Source: Microplitis mediator | Lineage: Eukaryota > Arthropoda > Insecta > Hymenoptera > Braconidae | Assembly: GCF_029852145.1 (NCBI RefSeq) | Contig: NC_079974.1 | Span: 1-64,000, forward strand | Length of the DNA: 64,000 bases | Direction: 5' to 3' | Part shown: piece after piece, positions 30,502-45,689 of the stretch | Position numbering within the stretch: position 1 is the first letter of the stretch | How the letters are laid out: the number at the start of each line of letters is the position of its first letter | Position numbers and translations under genes: made by a program | Notes under the pieces: generated by a model | The model's input: the letters and a program-made list of their open reading frames with translations, nothing else | The model's database searches: none | Told to the model about the DNA's origin: nothing

Positions 30502-33159
30502 GAAAAAGTTACGGGCTACTCTTCAAAAAAATACATTTTGGCATCTCCACCCATCTCCACCCATGTCCACCCATCCTTGAATGGGTCGAAACTCAAATAA
30601 TAAATTTTTCTCAGGAGTTTTTGTGGTCTTTCCTACTACAGGACACTATATGGAACAAAAAACGTTTATATTGTGATGGGTTATTTCCAACAGGGCAAAA
30701 GTTACGGGCTACTCTTCATCAGAATACATTGTGGCATCTCCACCCATCTCCACCCATGTCCACCCATCCTTATATGGGTCTAATCTCAAAAAATAAATTT
30801 TTCTCAGGAGTTTTTGTGGTCTTTCCTACTACAGGACACTATAAGAAACAAAAAACGTTTATATTGTGATGGGTTATTTCCAACAGGGAAAAAGTTACGG
30901 GCTACTCTTCATCAGAATACATTGTGGCATCTCCACCCATCTCCACTCATGTCCACCCATCCTTATATGGGTCTAATCTCAAAAAATAAATTTTTCTCAG
31001 GACTTTTTGTGGTCTTTCCTACTACAGGACACTATATGGAACAAAAAACGTTGATATTGTGATGGGTTATTTCCAACAGGGAAAAAGTTACGGGCTACTC
31101 TTCAAAAAAATACATTTTGGCATCTCCACCCATCTCCACCCATGTCCACCCATCCTTGAATGGGTCGAAACTCAAATAATAAATTTTTCTCAGGAGTTTT
31201 TGTGGTCTTTCCTACTACAGGACACTATATGGAACAAAAAACGTTGATATTGTGATGGGTTATTTCCAACAGGGAAAAAGTTACGGGCTACTCTTCAAAA
31301 AAATACATTTTGGCATCTCCACCCATCTCCACCCATGTCCACCCATCCTTGAATGGGTCGAAACTCAAATAATAAATTTTTCTCAGGAGTTTTTGTGGTC
31401 TTTCCTACTACAGGACACTATATGGAACAAAAAACGTTGATATTGTGATGGGTTATTTCCAACAGGGAAAAAGTTACGGGCTACTCTTCATCAGAATACA
31501 TTGTGGCATCTCCACCCATCTCCACCCATGTCCACCCATCCTTATATGGGTCTAATCTCAAAAAATAAATTTTTCTCAGGAGTTTTTGTGGTCTTTCCTA
31601 CTACAGGACACTATAAGAAACAAAAAACGTTTATATTGTGATGGGTTATTTCCAACAGGGAAAAAGTTACGGGCTACTCTTCAAAAAAATACATTTTGGC
31701 ATCTCCACCCATCTCCACCCATGTCCACCCATCCTTGAATGGGTCGAAACTCAAATAATAAATTTTTCTCAGGAGTTTTTGTGGTCTTTCCTACTACAGG
31801 ACACTATAAGAAACAAAAAACGTTTATATTGTGATGGGTTATTTCCAACAGGGAAAAAGTTACGGGCTACTCTTCAAAAAAATACATTTTGGCATCTCCA
31901 CCCATCTCCACCCATGTCCACCCATCCTTGAATGGGTCGAAACTCAAATAATAAATTTTTCTCAGGAGTTTTTGTGGTCTTTCCTACTACAGGACACTAT
32001 ATGGAACAAAAAACGTTGATATTGTGATGGGTTATTTCCAACAGGGAAAAAGTTACGGGCTACTCTTCATCAGAATACATTGTGGCATCTCCACCCATCT
32101 CCACCCATGTCCACCCATCCTTGAATGGGTCGAAACTCAAATAATAAATTTTTCTCAGGAGTTTTTGTGGTCTTTCCCACTACAGGACACTATATGGAAC
32201 AAAAAACGTTTATATTGTGATGGGTTATTTCCAACAGGGAAAAAGTTACGGGCTACTCTTCAAAAAAATACATTTTGGCATCTCCACCCATCTCCACCCA
32301 TGTCCACCCATCCTTGAATGGGTCGAAACTCAAATAATAAATTTTTCTCAGGAGTTTTTGTGGTCTTTCCTACTACAGGACACTATATGGAACAAAAAAC
32401 GTTTATATTGTGATGGGTTATTTCCAACAGGGCAAAAGTTACGGGCTACTCTTCAAAAAAATACATTTTGGCATCTCCACCCATCTCCACCCATGTCCAC
32501 CCATCCTGGAATGGGTCGAAACTCAAATAATAAATTTTTCTCAGGAGTTTTTGTGGTCTTTCCTACTACAGGACACTATATGGAACAAAAAACGTTTATA
32601 TTGTGATGGGTTATTTCCAACAGGGAAAAAGTTACGGGCTACTCTTCAAAAAAATACATTTTGGCATCTCCACCCATGTCCACCCATCCTTGAATGGGTC
32701 GAAACTCAAATAATAAATTTTTCTCAGGAGTTTTTGTGGTCTTTCCTACTACAGGACACTATATGGAACAAAAAACGTTTATATTGTGATGGGTTATTTC
32801 CAACAGGGCAAAAGTTACGGGCTACTCTTCAAAAAAATACATTTTGGCATCTCCACCCATCTCCACCCATGTCCACCCATCCTGGAATGGGTCGAAACTC
32901 AAATAATAAATTTTTCTCAGGAGTTTTTGTGGTCTTTCCTACTACAGGACACTATATGGAACAAAAAACGTTTATATTGTGATGGGTTATTTCCAACAGG
33001 GAAAAAGTTACGGGCTACTCTTCAAAAAAATACATTTTGGCATCTCCACCCATGTCCACCCATCCTTGAATGGGTCGAAACTCAAATAATAAATTTTTCT
33101 CAGGAGTTTTTGTGGTCTTTCCTACTACAGGACACTATATGGAACAAAAAACGTTTATA

Positions 33160-34685
33160 TTGTGATGGGTTATTTCCATCAGGGAAAAAGTTACGGGCTA
33201 CTCTTCATCAGAATACATTGTGGCATCTCCACCCATCTCCACCCATGTCCACCCATCCTTGAATGGGTCGAAACTCAAATAATAAATTTTTCTCAGGAGT
33301 TTTTGTGGTCTTTCCTACTACAGGACACTATATGGAACAAAAAACGTTTATATTGTGATGGGTTATTTCCATCAGGGAAAAAGTTACGGGCTACTCTTCA
33401 TCAGAATACATTGTGTCATCTCCACCCATCTCCACCCATGTCCACCCATCCTTGAATGGGTCGAAACTCAAATAATAAATTTTTCTCAGGAGTTTTTGTG
33501 GTCTTTCCTACTACAGGACACTATATGGAACAAAAAACGTTTATATTGTGATGGGTTATTTCCAACAGGGAAAAAGTTACGGGCTACTCTTCAAAAAAAT
33601 ACATTTTGGCATCTCCACCCATGTCCACCCATCCTTGAATGGGTCGAAACTCAAATAATAAATTTTTCTCAGGAGTTTTTGTGGTCTTTCCTACTACAGG
33701 ACACTATATGGAACAAAAAACGTTGATATTGTGATGGGTTATTTCCAACAGGGAAAAAGTGACGGGCTACTCTTCAAAAAAATACATTTTGGCATCTCCA
33801 CCCATCTCCACCCATGTCCACCCATCCTTGAATGGGTCGAAACTCAAATAATAAATTTTTCTCAGGAGTTTTTGTGGTCTTTCCTACTACAGGACACTAT
33901 ATGGAACAAAAAACGTTGATATTGTGATGGGTTATTTCCAACAGGGAAAAAGTTACGGGCTACTCTTCAAAAAAATACATTTTGGCATCTCCACCCATCT
34001 CCACCCATGTCCACCCATCCTTGAATGGGTCGAAACTCAAATAATAAATTTTTCTCAGGAGTTTTTGTGGTCTTTCCTACTACAGGACACTATATGGAAC
34101 AAAAAACGTTCATATTGTGATGGGTTATTTCCAACAGGGAAAAAGTTACGGGCTACTCTTCAAAAAAATACATTTTGGCATCTCCACCCATCTCCACCCT
34201 TGTCCACCCATCCTTGAATGGGTCGAAACTCAAATAATAAATTTTTCTCAGGAGTTTTTGTGGTCTTTCCTACTACAGGACACTATATGGAACAAAAAAC
34301 GTTTATATTGTGATGGGTTATTTCCAACAGGGCAAAAGTTACGGGCTACTCTTCAAAAAAATACATTTTGGCATCTCCACTTATCTCCACCCATGTCCAC
34401 CCATCCTTGAATGGGTCGAAACTCAAATAATAAATTTTTCTCAGGAGTTTTTGTGGTCTTTCCTACTACAGGACACTATATGGAACAAAAAACGTTCATA
34501 TTGTGATGGGTTATTTCCAACAGGGAAAAAGTTACGGGCTACTCTTCAAAAAAATACATTTTGGCATCTCCACCCATCTCCACCCATGTCCACCCATCCT
34601 TGAATGGGTCGAAACTCAAATAATAAATTTTTCTCAGGAGTTTTTGTGGTCTTTCCTACTACAGGACACTATATGGAACAAAAAA
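33160..34685. repeat. Satellite block duplicated across the retrotransposon
   Basis: The right-hand copy of a roughly 1.5-kb, eight-monomer block whose left-hand copy is 14745-16270. Rare variants keep the exact 18,415-bp offset: agtgacggg, acccttgtcc, ccacttatctcc and gttcatattg. One difference seen is tgtgtcatc at about 33413, against tgtggcatc. The match ends where 34690 reads gttgatatt and 16275 reads gtttatatt. Confidence 0.85.
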
Positions 34686-37600
34686 CGTTGATATTGTGAT
34701 GGGTTATTTCCAACAGGGCAAAAGTTACGGGCTACTCTTCAAAAAAATACATTTCGGCATCTCCACCCATCTCCACCCATGTCCACCCATCCTTGAATGG
34801 GTCGAAACTCAAATAATAAATTTTTCTCAGGAGTTTTTGTGGTCTTTCCTACTACAGGACACTATATGGAACAAAAAACGTTTATATTGTGATGGGTTAT
34901 TTCCAACAGGGAAAAAGTTACGGGCTACTCTTCAAAAAAATACATTTTGGCATCTCCACCCATCTCCACCCATGTCCACCCATCCTTGAATGGGTCGAAA
35001 CTCAAATAATAAATTTTTCTCAGGAGTTTTTGTGGTCTTTCCTACTACAGGACACTATATGGAACAAAAAACGTTTATATTGTGATGGGTTATTTCCAAC
35101 AGGGAAAAAGTTACGGGCTACTCTTCATCAGAATACATTTTGGCATCTCCACCCATCTCCACCCATGTCCACCCATCCTTGAATGGGTCGAAACTCAAAT
35201 AATAAATTTTTCTCAGGAGTTTTTGTGGTCTTTCCTACTACAGGACACTATATGGAACAAAAAACGTTTATATTGTGATGGGTTATTTCCAACAGGGCAA
35301 AAGTTACGGGCTACTCTTCAAAAAAATACATTTTGGCATCTCCACCCATCTCCACCCATGTCCACCCATCCTTGAATGGGTCGAAACTCAAATAATAAAT
35401 TTTTCTCAGGACTTTTTGTGGTCCTTCCTACTACAGGACACTATGAGGAACAAAAAACGTTAATATTGTGTTGGGTTATTCCCAACAGGGCAAGAGTTAC
35501 GGGCTTCTCTTCATACGAATTTATTGTGGCATCTCCACCCATGTCCACCCATCTCCACCGATCCTTATATGGGTCATAACTCAAAAAATAAATTTTTCTC
35601 AGGACTTTTTGTGGTCCTTCCTACTACAGGACACTAGAAGGAACAAAAAACGTTTATATTGTGTTGGGTTATTCCCAACAGGGCAAGAGTTACGGGCTAC
35701 TCTTCATACGAATTTATTGTGGCATCTCCACCCATCTCCACCCATGTCCGAATATCCTCGTATGGGTCAATACTCAAAAAATGAATTTTTTTCAGGACTT
35801 TTTGTGGTCCTTCCTACTACAGGACACTATAAGAAACAAAAAACGTTCACATTGTGTTGGGTTATTCCCAACAGGGCAAGAGTTACGGGCTTCTCTTCAT
35901 AAGAATTTAGTGTGGCATCTCCACCCATGTCCACCCATCTCCACCGATCCTAATATGGGTCATAACTCAAAAAATAAATTTTTCTCAGGACTTTTTGTGG
36001 TCCTTCCTACTACAGGACACTATAAGGAACAAAAAACGTTTATATTGTGTTGGGTTATTCCTAACAGGGCAAGAGTTACGGGCTACTCTTCATACGAATT
36101 TATTGTGGCATCTCCACCCATCTCCACCCATGTCCGAATATCCTCGTATGGGTCAATACTCAAAAAATGAATTTTTTTCAGGACTTTTTGTGGTCCTTCC
36201 TACTACAGGACACTATAAGAAACAAAAAACGTTCACATTGTGTTGGGTTATTCCCAACAGGGCAAGAGTTACGGGCTTCTCTTCATAAGAATTTAGTGTG
36301 GCATCTCCACCCATGTCCACCCATCTCCACCGATCCTTATATGGGTCATAACTCAAAAAATAAATTTTTCTCAGGACTTTTTGTGGTCCTTCCTACTACA
36401 GGACACTATAAGAAACAAAAAACGTTTATATTGTGTTGGGTTATTCCCAACAGGGCAAGAGTTACGGGCTGCTCTTCATACGAATTTATTGTGGCATCTC
36501 CACCCATCTCCACCCATGTCCGAATATTCTCGTATGGGTCAATACTCAAAAAATGAATTTTTTTCAGGACTTTTTGTGGTCCTTCCTACTACAGGACACT
36601 ATAAGAAACAAAAAACGTTCACATTGTGTTGGGTTATTCCCAACAGGGCAAGAGTTACGGGCTTCTCTTCATAAGAATTTATTGTAGCATCTCCACCCAT
36701 CTCCACCCACGTCCACCTATCCTCGTATGGGTCATAACTCAAAAAATAAATTTTTCTCAGGACTTTTTGTGGTCCTTCCTACTACAGGACACTATGAGGA
36801 ACAAAAAACGTTAATATTGTGTTGGGTTATTCCTAACAGGGCAAGAGTTACGGGCTTCTCTTCATACGAATTTATTGTGGCATCTCCACCCATGTCCACC
36901 CATCTCCACCCATCCTTATATGGGTAATAACTCAAAATATGAATTTTTTTCAGGACTTTTTGTGGTCCTTCCTTCTACAGGACACTATGAGGAACAAAAA
37001 ACGTTAATATTGTGTTGGGTTATTCCCAACAGGGCAAGAGTTACGGGCTTCTCTTCATACGAATTTATTGTGGCATCTCCACCCATGTCCACCCATCTCC
37101 ACCGATCCTTATATGGGTCATAACTCAAAAAATAAATTTTTCTCAGGACTTTTTGTGGTCCTTCCTACTACAGGACACTATAAGGAACAAAAAACGTTTA
37201 TATTGTGTTGGGTTATTCCCAACAGGGCAAGAGTTACGGGCTTCTCTTCATAAGAATTTATTGTGGCATCTCCACCCATGTCCACCCATCTCCACCCATC
37301 CTTATATGGGTCATAACTCAAAAAATGAATTTTTTTCAGGACTTTTTGTGGTCCTTCCTACTACAGGACACTATGAGGAACAATAAACGTTTATATTGTG
37401 TTGGGTTATTCCCAACAGGGCAAGAGTTACGGGCTTCTCTTCATAAGAATTTATTGTAGCATCTCCACCCATCTCCACCCACGTCCACCTATCCTCGTAT
37501 GGGTCATAACTCAAAAAATAAATTTTTCTCAGGACTTTTTGTGGTCCTTCCTACTACAGGACACTATGAGGAACAAAAAACGTTTATATTGTGTTGGGTT

Positions 37601-40600
37601 ATTCCCAACAGGGCAAGAGTTACGGGCTTCTCTTCATAAGAATTTATTGTGGCATCTCCACCCATGTCCACCCATCTCCACCCATCCTTATATGGGTCAT
37701 AACTCAAAAAATGAATTTTTTTCAGGACTTTTTGTGGTCCTTCCTACTACAGGACACTATGAGGAACAATAAACGTTTATATTGTGTTGGGTTACTCCCA
37801 ACAGGGCAAGAGTTACGGGCTTCTCTTCATAAGAATTTATTGTGGCATCTCCACCCATGTCCACCCATCTCCACCCATCCTTATATGGGTCATAACTCAA
37901 AAAATAAATTTTTTTCAGGACTTTTTGTGGTCCTTCCTACTACAGGACACTATTAGGAACAAAAAACGTTTATATTGTGTTGGGTTATTCCCAACAGGGC
38001 AAGAGTTACGGGCTACTCTTCATACGAATTTATTTTGGCATCTCCACCCATCTCCACCCATGTCCACCTATCCTCGTATGGGTCAATACTCAAAAAATGA
38101 ATTTTTTTCAGGATTTTTTGTGGTCCTTCCTACTACAGGACACTATAAGGAACAAAAAACGTTTATATTGTGTTGGGTTATTCCCAACAGGGCAAGAGTT
38201 ACGGGCTTCTCTTCATAAGAATTTATTGTAGCATCTCCACCCATCTCCACCCACGTCCACCTATCCTCGTATGGGTCATAACTCAAAAAATAAATTTTTC
38301 TCAGGACTTTTTGTGGTCCTTCCTACTACAGGACACTATGAGGAACAAAAAACGTTTATATTGTGTTGGGTTATTCCCAACAGGGCAAGAGTTACGGGCT
38401 TCTCTTCATAAGAATTTATTGTGGCATCTCCACCCATGTCCACCCATCTCCACCCATCCTTATATGGGTCATAACTCAAAAAATGAATTTTTTCAGGACT
38501 TTTTGTGGTCCTTCCTACTACAGGACACTATGAGGAACAATAAACGTTTATATTGTGTTGGGTTACTCCCAACAGGGCAAGAGTTACGGGCTTCTCTTCA
38601 TAAGAATTTATTGTGGCATCTCCACCCATGTCCACCCATCTCCACCCATCCTTATATGGGTCATAACTCAAAAAATAAATTTTTTTCAGGACTTTTTGTG
38701 GTCCTTCCTACTACAGGACACTATAAGGAACAAAAAACGTTTATATTGTGTTGGGTTATTCCCAACAGGGCAAGAGTTACGGGCTTCTCTTCATAAGAAT
38801 TTATTGTGGCATCTCCACCCATGTCCACCCATCTCCACCCATCCTTATATGGGTCATAACTCAAAAAATGAATTTTTTCAGGACTTTTTGTGGTCCTTCC
38901 TACTACAGGACACTATGAGGAACAATAAACGTTTATATTGTGTTGGGTTACTCCCAACAGGGCAAGAGTTACGGGCTTCTCTTCATAAGAATTTATTGTA
39001 GCATCTCCACCCATCTCCACCCACGTCCACCTATCCTCGTATGGGTCATAACTCAAAAAATAAATTTTTCTCAGGACTTTTTGTGGTCCTTCCTACTACA
39101 GGACACTATGAGGAACAAAAAACGTTTATATTGTGTTGGGTTATTCCCAACAGGGCAAGAGTTACGGGCTTCTCTTCATAAGAATTTATTGTGGCATCTC
39201 CACCCATGTCCACCCATCTCCACCCATCCTTATATGGGTCATAACTCAAAAAATGAATTTTTTCAGGACTTTTTGTGGTCCTTCCTACTACAGGACACTA
39301 TGAGGATCAATAAACGTTTATATTGTGTTGGGTTACTCCCAACAGGGCAAGAGTTACGGGCTTCTCTTGATAAGAATTTATTGTGGCATCTCCACCCATG
39401 TCCACCCATCTCCACCCATTCTTATATGGGTCATAACTCAAAAAATAAATTTTTTTCAGGACTTTTTGTGGTCCTTCCTACTACAGGACACTATTAGGAA
39501 CAAAAAACGTTTATATTGTGTTGGGTTATTCCCAACAGGGCAAGAGTTACGGGCTACTCTTCATACGAATTTATTTTGGCATCTCCACCCATCTCCACCC
39601 ATGTCCACCTATCCTCGTATGGGTCAATACTCAAAAAATGAATTTTTTTCAGGATTTTTTGTGGTCCTTCCTACTACAGGACACTATAAGGAACAAAAAA
39701 CGTTTATATTGTGTTGGGTTATTCCCAACAGGGCAAGAGTTACGGGCTTCTCTTCATAAGAATTTATTGTGGCATCTCCACCCATGTCCACCCATCTCCA
39801 CCCATCCTTATATGGGTCATAACTCAAAAAATAAATTTTTTTCAGGACTTTTTGTGGTCCTTCCTACTACAGGACACTATTAGGAACAAAAAACGTTTAT
39901 ATTGTGTTGGGTGATTCCCAACAGGGCAAGAGTTACGGGCTACTCTTCATACGAATTTATTTTGGCATCTCCACCCATCTCCACCCATGTCCACCTATCC
40001 TCGTATGGGTCAATACTCAAAAAATGAATTTTTTTCAGGATTTTTTGTGGTCCTTCCTACTACAGGACACTATAAGGAACAAAAAACGTTTATATTGTGT
40101 TGGGTTATTCCCAACAGGGCAAGAGTTACGGGCTTCTCTTCATAAGAATTTATTGTGGCATCTCCACCCATGTCCACCCATCTCCACCGATCCTTATATG
40201 GGTCATAACTCAAAAAATAAATTTTTCTCAGGACTTTTTGTGGTCCTTCCTACTACAGGACACTATAAGAAACAAAAAACGTTTATATTGTGTTGGGTTA
40301 TTCCCAACAGGGCAAGAGTTTCGGGCTTCTCTTCATAAGAATTTATTGTGGCATCTCCACCCATGTCCACCCATCTCCACCCATCCTTATATGGGTCATA
40401 ACTCAAAATATGAATTTTTTTCAGGACTTTTTGTGGTCCTTCCTACTACAGGACACTATAAGGAACAAAAAACGTTTATATTGTGTTGGGTTATTCCCAA
40501 CAGGGCAAGAATTACGGGCTTCTCTTCATAAGAATTTATTGTGGCATCTCCACCCATGTCCACCCATCTCCACCGATCCTTATATGGGTCATAACTCAAA

Positions 40601-43600
40601 AAATAAATTTTTCTCAGGACTTTTTGTGGTCCTTCCTACTACAGGACACTATAAGAAACAAAAAACGTTTATATTGTGTTGGGTTATTCCCAACAGGGCA
40701 AGAGTTTCGGGCTTCTCTTCATAAGAATTTATTGTGGCATCTCCACCCATGTCCACCCATCTCCACCCATCCTTATATGGGTCATAACTCAAAAAATAAA
40801 TTTTTCTCAGGACTTTTTGTGGTCCTTTCTACTACAGGACACTATAAGGAACAAAAAACGTTTATATTGTGTTGGGTTATTCCCAACAGGGCAAGAGTTA
40901 CGGGCTTCTCTTCATAAGAATTTATTGTAGCATCTCCACCCATCTCCACCCACGTCCACCTATCCTCGTATGGGTCATAACTCAAAAAATAAATTTTTCT
41001 CAGGACTTTTTGTGGTCCTTCCTACTACAGGACACTATGAGGAACAAAAAACGTTAATATTGTGTTGGGTTATTCCCAACAGGGCAAGAGTTACGGGCTT
41101 CTCTTCATACGAATTTATTGTGGCATTTCCACCCATGTCCACCCATCTCCACCCATCCTTATATGGGTCATAACTCAAAATATGAATTTTTTTCAGGACT
41201 TTTTGTGGTCGTTCCTACTACAGGACACTATAAGGAACAAAAAACGTTTATATTGTGTTGGGTTATTCCCAACAGGGCAAGAGTTACGGGCTTCTCTTCA
41301 TAAGAATTTATTGTGGCATCTCCACCCATGTCCACCCATCTCCACCCATCCTTATATGGGTCATAACTCAAAAAATGAATTTTTTTCAGGACTTTTTGTG
41401 GTCCTTCCTACTACAGGACACTATAAGAAACAAAAAACGTTTATATTGTGTTGGGTTATTCCCAACAGGGCAAGAGTTACGGGCTACTCTTCATACGAAT
41501 TTATTGTGGCATCTCCACCCATCTCCACCCATGTCCACCTATCCTCGTATGGGTCAATACTCAAAAAATGAATTTTTTTCAGGATTTTTTGTGGTCCTTC
41601 CTACTACAGGACACTATAAGGAACAAAAAACGTTTATATTGTGTTGGGTTATTCCCAACAGGGCAAGAGTTACGGGCTTCTCTTCATAAGAATTTATTGT
41701 GGCATTTCCACCCATGTTCACCCATCTCCACCGATCCTTATATGGGTCATAACTCAAAAAATAAATTTTTCTCAGGACTTTTTGTGGTCCTTCCTACTAC
41801 AGGACACTATAAGAAACAAAAAACGTTTATATTGTGTTGGGTTATTCCCAACAGGGCAAGAGTTTCGGGCTTCTCTTCATAAGAATTTATTGTGGCATCT
41901 CCACCCATGTCCACCCATCTCGACCCATCCTTATATGGGTCATAACTCAAAATATGAATTTTTTTCAGGACTTTTTGTGGTCCTTCCTACTACAGGACAC
42001 TATAAGGAACAAAAAACGTTTATATTGTGTTGGGTTATTCCCAACAGGGCAAGAGTTACGGGCTACTCTTCATACGAATTTATTTTGGCATCTCCACCCA
42101 TCTCCACCCATGTCCACCTATCCTCGTATGGGTCAATACTCAAAAAATGAATTTTTTTCAGGATTTTTTGTGGTCCTTCCTACTACAGGACACTATAAGA
42201 AACAAAAAACGTTTATATTGTGTTGGGTTATTCCCAACAGGGCAAGAGTTTCGGGCTTCTCTTCATAAGAATTTATTGTGGCATCTCCACCCATGTCCAC
42301 CCATCTCCACCCATCCTTATATGGGTCATAACTCAAAATATGAATTTTTTTCAGGACTTTTTGTGGTCCTTCCTACTACAGGACACTATAAGGAACAAAA
42401 ATCGTTAATATTGTGTTGGGTTATTCCCAACAGGGCAAGGTTACGGGCTTCTCTTCATAAGAATTTATTGTGGCATCTCCACCCATGTCCACCCATCTCC
42501 ACCCATCCTTATATGGGTCATAACTCAAAATATGAATTTTTTTCAGGACTTTTTGTGGTCCTTCCTACTACAGGACACTATAAGGAACAAAAAACGTTTA
42601 TATTGTGTTGGGTTATTCCCAACAGGGCAAGAGTTACGGGCTTCTCTTCATAAGAATTTATTGTGGCATCTCCACCCATGTCCACCCATCTCCACCCATC
42701 CTTATATGGGTCATAACTCAAAAAATGAATTTTTTTCAGGACTTTTTGTGGTCCTTCCTACTACAGGACACTATGAGGAACAATAAACGTTTATATTGTG
42801 TTGGGTTATTCCCAACAGGGCAAGAGTTACGGGCTTCTCTTCATAAGAATTTATTGTGGCATCTCCACCCATGTCCACCCATCTCCACCCATCCTTATAT
42901 GGGTCATAACTCAAAAAATAAATTTTTTTCAGGACTTTTTGTTGTCCTTCCTACTACAGGACACTATTAGGAACAAAAAACGTTTATATTGTGTTGGGTT
43001 ATTCCCAACAGGGCAAGAGTTACGGGCTACTCTTCATACGAATTTATTTTGGCATCTCCACCCATCTCCACCCATGTCCACCTATCCTCGTATGGGTCAA
43101 TACTCAAAAAATGAATTTTTTTCAGGATTTTTTGTGGTCCTTCCTACTACAGGACACTATAAGGAACAAAAAACGTTTATATTGTGTTGGGTTATTCCCA
43201 ACAGGGCAAGAGTTACGGGCTTCTCTTCATAAGAATTTATTGTGGCATCTCCACCCATGTCCACCCATCTCCACCCATCCTTATATGGGTCATAACTCAA
43301 AAAATGAATTTTTTTCAGGACTTTTTGTGGTCCTTCCTACTACAGGACACTATGAGGAACAATAAACGTTTATATTGTGTTGGGTTATTCCCAACAGGGC
43401 AAGAGTTACGGGCGTCTCTTCATAAGAATTTATTTTGGCATCTCCACCCATGTCCACCCATCTCCACCCATCCTTATATGGGTCATAACTCAAAAAATAA
43501 ATTTTTTTCAGGACTTTTTGTGGTCCTTCCTACTACAGGACACTATAAGGAACAAAAAACGTTTATATTGTGTTGGGTTATTCCCAACAGGGCAAGAGTT

Positions 43601-45689
43601 ACGGGCTTCTCTTCATAAGAATTTATTGTGGCATCTCCACCCATGTCCACCCATCTCCACCGATCCTTATATGGGTCATAACTCAAAAAATAAATTTTTC
43701 TCAGGACTTTTTGTGGTCCTTCCTACTACAGGACACTATAAGAAACAAAAAACGTTTACATTGTGTTGGGTTATTCCCAACAGGGCAAGAGTTACGGGCT
43801 TCTCTTCATAAGAATTTATTGTGGCATCTCCACCCATGTCCACCCATCTCCACCCATCCTTATATGGGTCATAACTCAAAATATGAATTTTTCTCAGGAC
43901 TTTTTGTGGTCCTTCCTACTACAGGACACTAGAAGGAACAAAAAACGTTTATATTGTGTTGGGTTATTCCCAACAGGGCAAGAGTTACGGGCTACTCTTC
44001 ATACGAATTTATTGTGGCATCTCCACCCATCTCCACCCATGTCCGAATATCCTCGTATGGGTCAATACTCAAAAAATGAATTTTTTTCAGGACTTTTTGT
44101 GGTCCTTCCTACTACAGGACACTATAAGAAACAAAAAACGTTCACATTGTGTTGGGTTATTCCCAACAGGGCAAGAGTTACGGGCTTCTCTTCATAAGAA
44201 TTTAGTGTGGCATCTCCACCCATGTCCACCCATCTCCACCGATCCTTATATGGGTCATAACTCAAAAAATAAATTTTTCTCAGGACTTTTTGTGGTCCTT
44301 CCTACTACAGGACACTATAAGAAACAAAAAACGTTTATATTGTGTTGGGTTATTCCCAACAGGGCAAGAGTTACGGGCTACTCTTCATACGAATTTATTG
44401 TGGCATCTCCACCCATCTCCACCCATGTCCGAATATCCTCGTATGGGTCAATACTCAAAAAATGAATTTTTTTCAGGACTTTTTGTGGTCCTTCCTACTA
44501 CAGGACACTATAAGAAACAAAAAACGTTCACATTGTGTTGGGTTATTCCCAACAGGGCAAGAGTTACGGGCTTCTCTTCATAAGAATTTATTGTAGCATC
44601 TCCACCCATCTCCACCCACGTCCACCTATCCTCGTATGGGTCATAACTCAAAAAATAAATTTTTCTCAGGACTTTTTGTGGTCCTTCCTACTACAGGACA
44701 CTATGAGGAACAAAAAACGTTAATATTGTGTTGGGTTATTCCTAACAGGGCAAGAGTTACGGGCTTCTCTTCATACGAATTTATTGTGGCATCTCCACCC
44801 ATGTCCACCCATCTCCACCCATCCTTATATGGGTCATAACTCAAAATATGAATTTTTTTCAGGACTTTTTGTGGTCCTTCCTTCTACAGGACACTATGAG
44901 GAACAAAAAACGTTAATATTGTGTTGGGTTATTCCCAACAGGGCAAGAGTTACGGGCTTCTCTTCATACGAATTTATTGTGGCATCTCCACCTATGTCCA
45001 CCCATCTCCACCGATCCTTATATGGGTCATAACTCAAAAAATAAATTTTTCTCAGGACTTTTTGTGGTCCTTCCTACTACAGGACACTATAAGGAACAAA
45101 AAACGTTTATATTGTTTGGGTTATTCCCAACAGGGCAAGAGTTACGGGCTTCTCTTCATAAGAATTTATTGTGGCATCTCCACCCATGTCCACCCATCTC
45201 CACCCATCCTTATATGGGTCATAACTCAAAATATGAATTTTTTTCAGGACTTTTTGTGGTCGTTCCTACTACAGGACACTATAAGGAACAAAAAACGTTT
45301 ATATTGTGTTGGGTTATTCCCAACAGGGCAAGAGTTACGGGCTTCTCTTCATAAGAATTTATTGTGGCATCTCCACCCATGTCCACCCATCTCCACCCAT
45401 CCTTATATGGGTCATAACTCAAAAAATGAATTTTTTTCAGGACTTTTTGTGGTCCTTCCTACTACAGGACACTATAAGAAACAAAAAACGTTTATATTGT
45501 GTTGGGTTATTCCCAACAGGGCAAGAGTTACGGGCTACTCTTCATACGAATTTATTGTGGCATCTCCACCCATCTCCACCCATGTCCGAATATCCTCGTA
45601 TGGGTCAATACTCAAAAAATGAATTTTTTTCAGGACTTTTTGTGGTCCTTCCTACTACAGGACACTATAAGAAACAAAAAACGTTCACA

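Larger units (their letters stand above)
30498..35409. repeat. 193-bp satellite, family A, right block (about 25 monomers)
   Basis: Continues the monomer split by the retrotransposon. Most units are the caaaaaaatacattttgg / gaatgggtcgaaactc form. A block of about 1.5 kb (about 33160-34685) repeats 14745-16270 on the other side of the element at a constant offset of 18,415 bp. Shared private changes include aaagtgacgg at 15341 and 33756, and acccttgtcc at 15781 and 34196. Shortened 183-bp units occur near 32680, 33050 and 33620. Confidence 0.96.
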
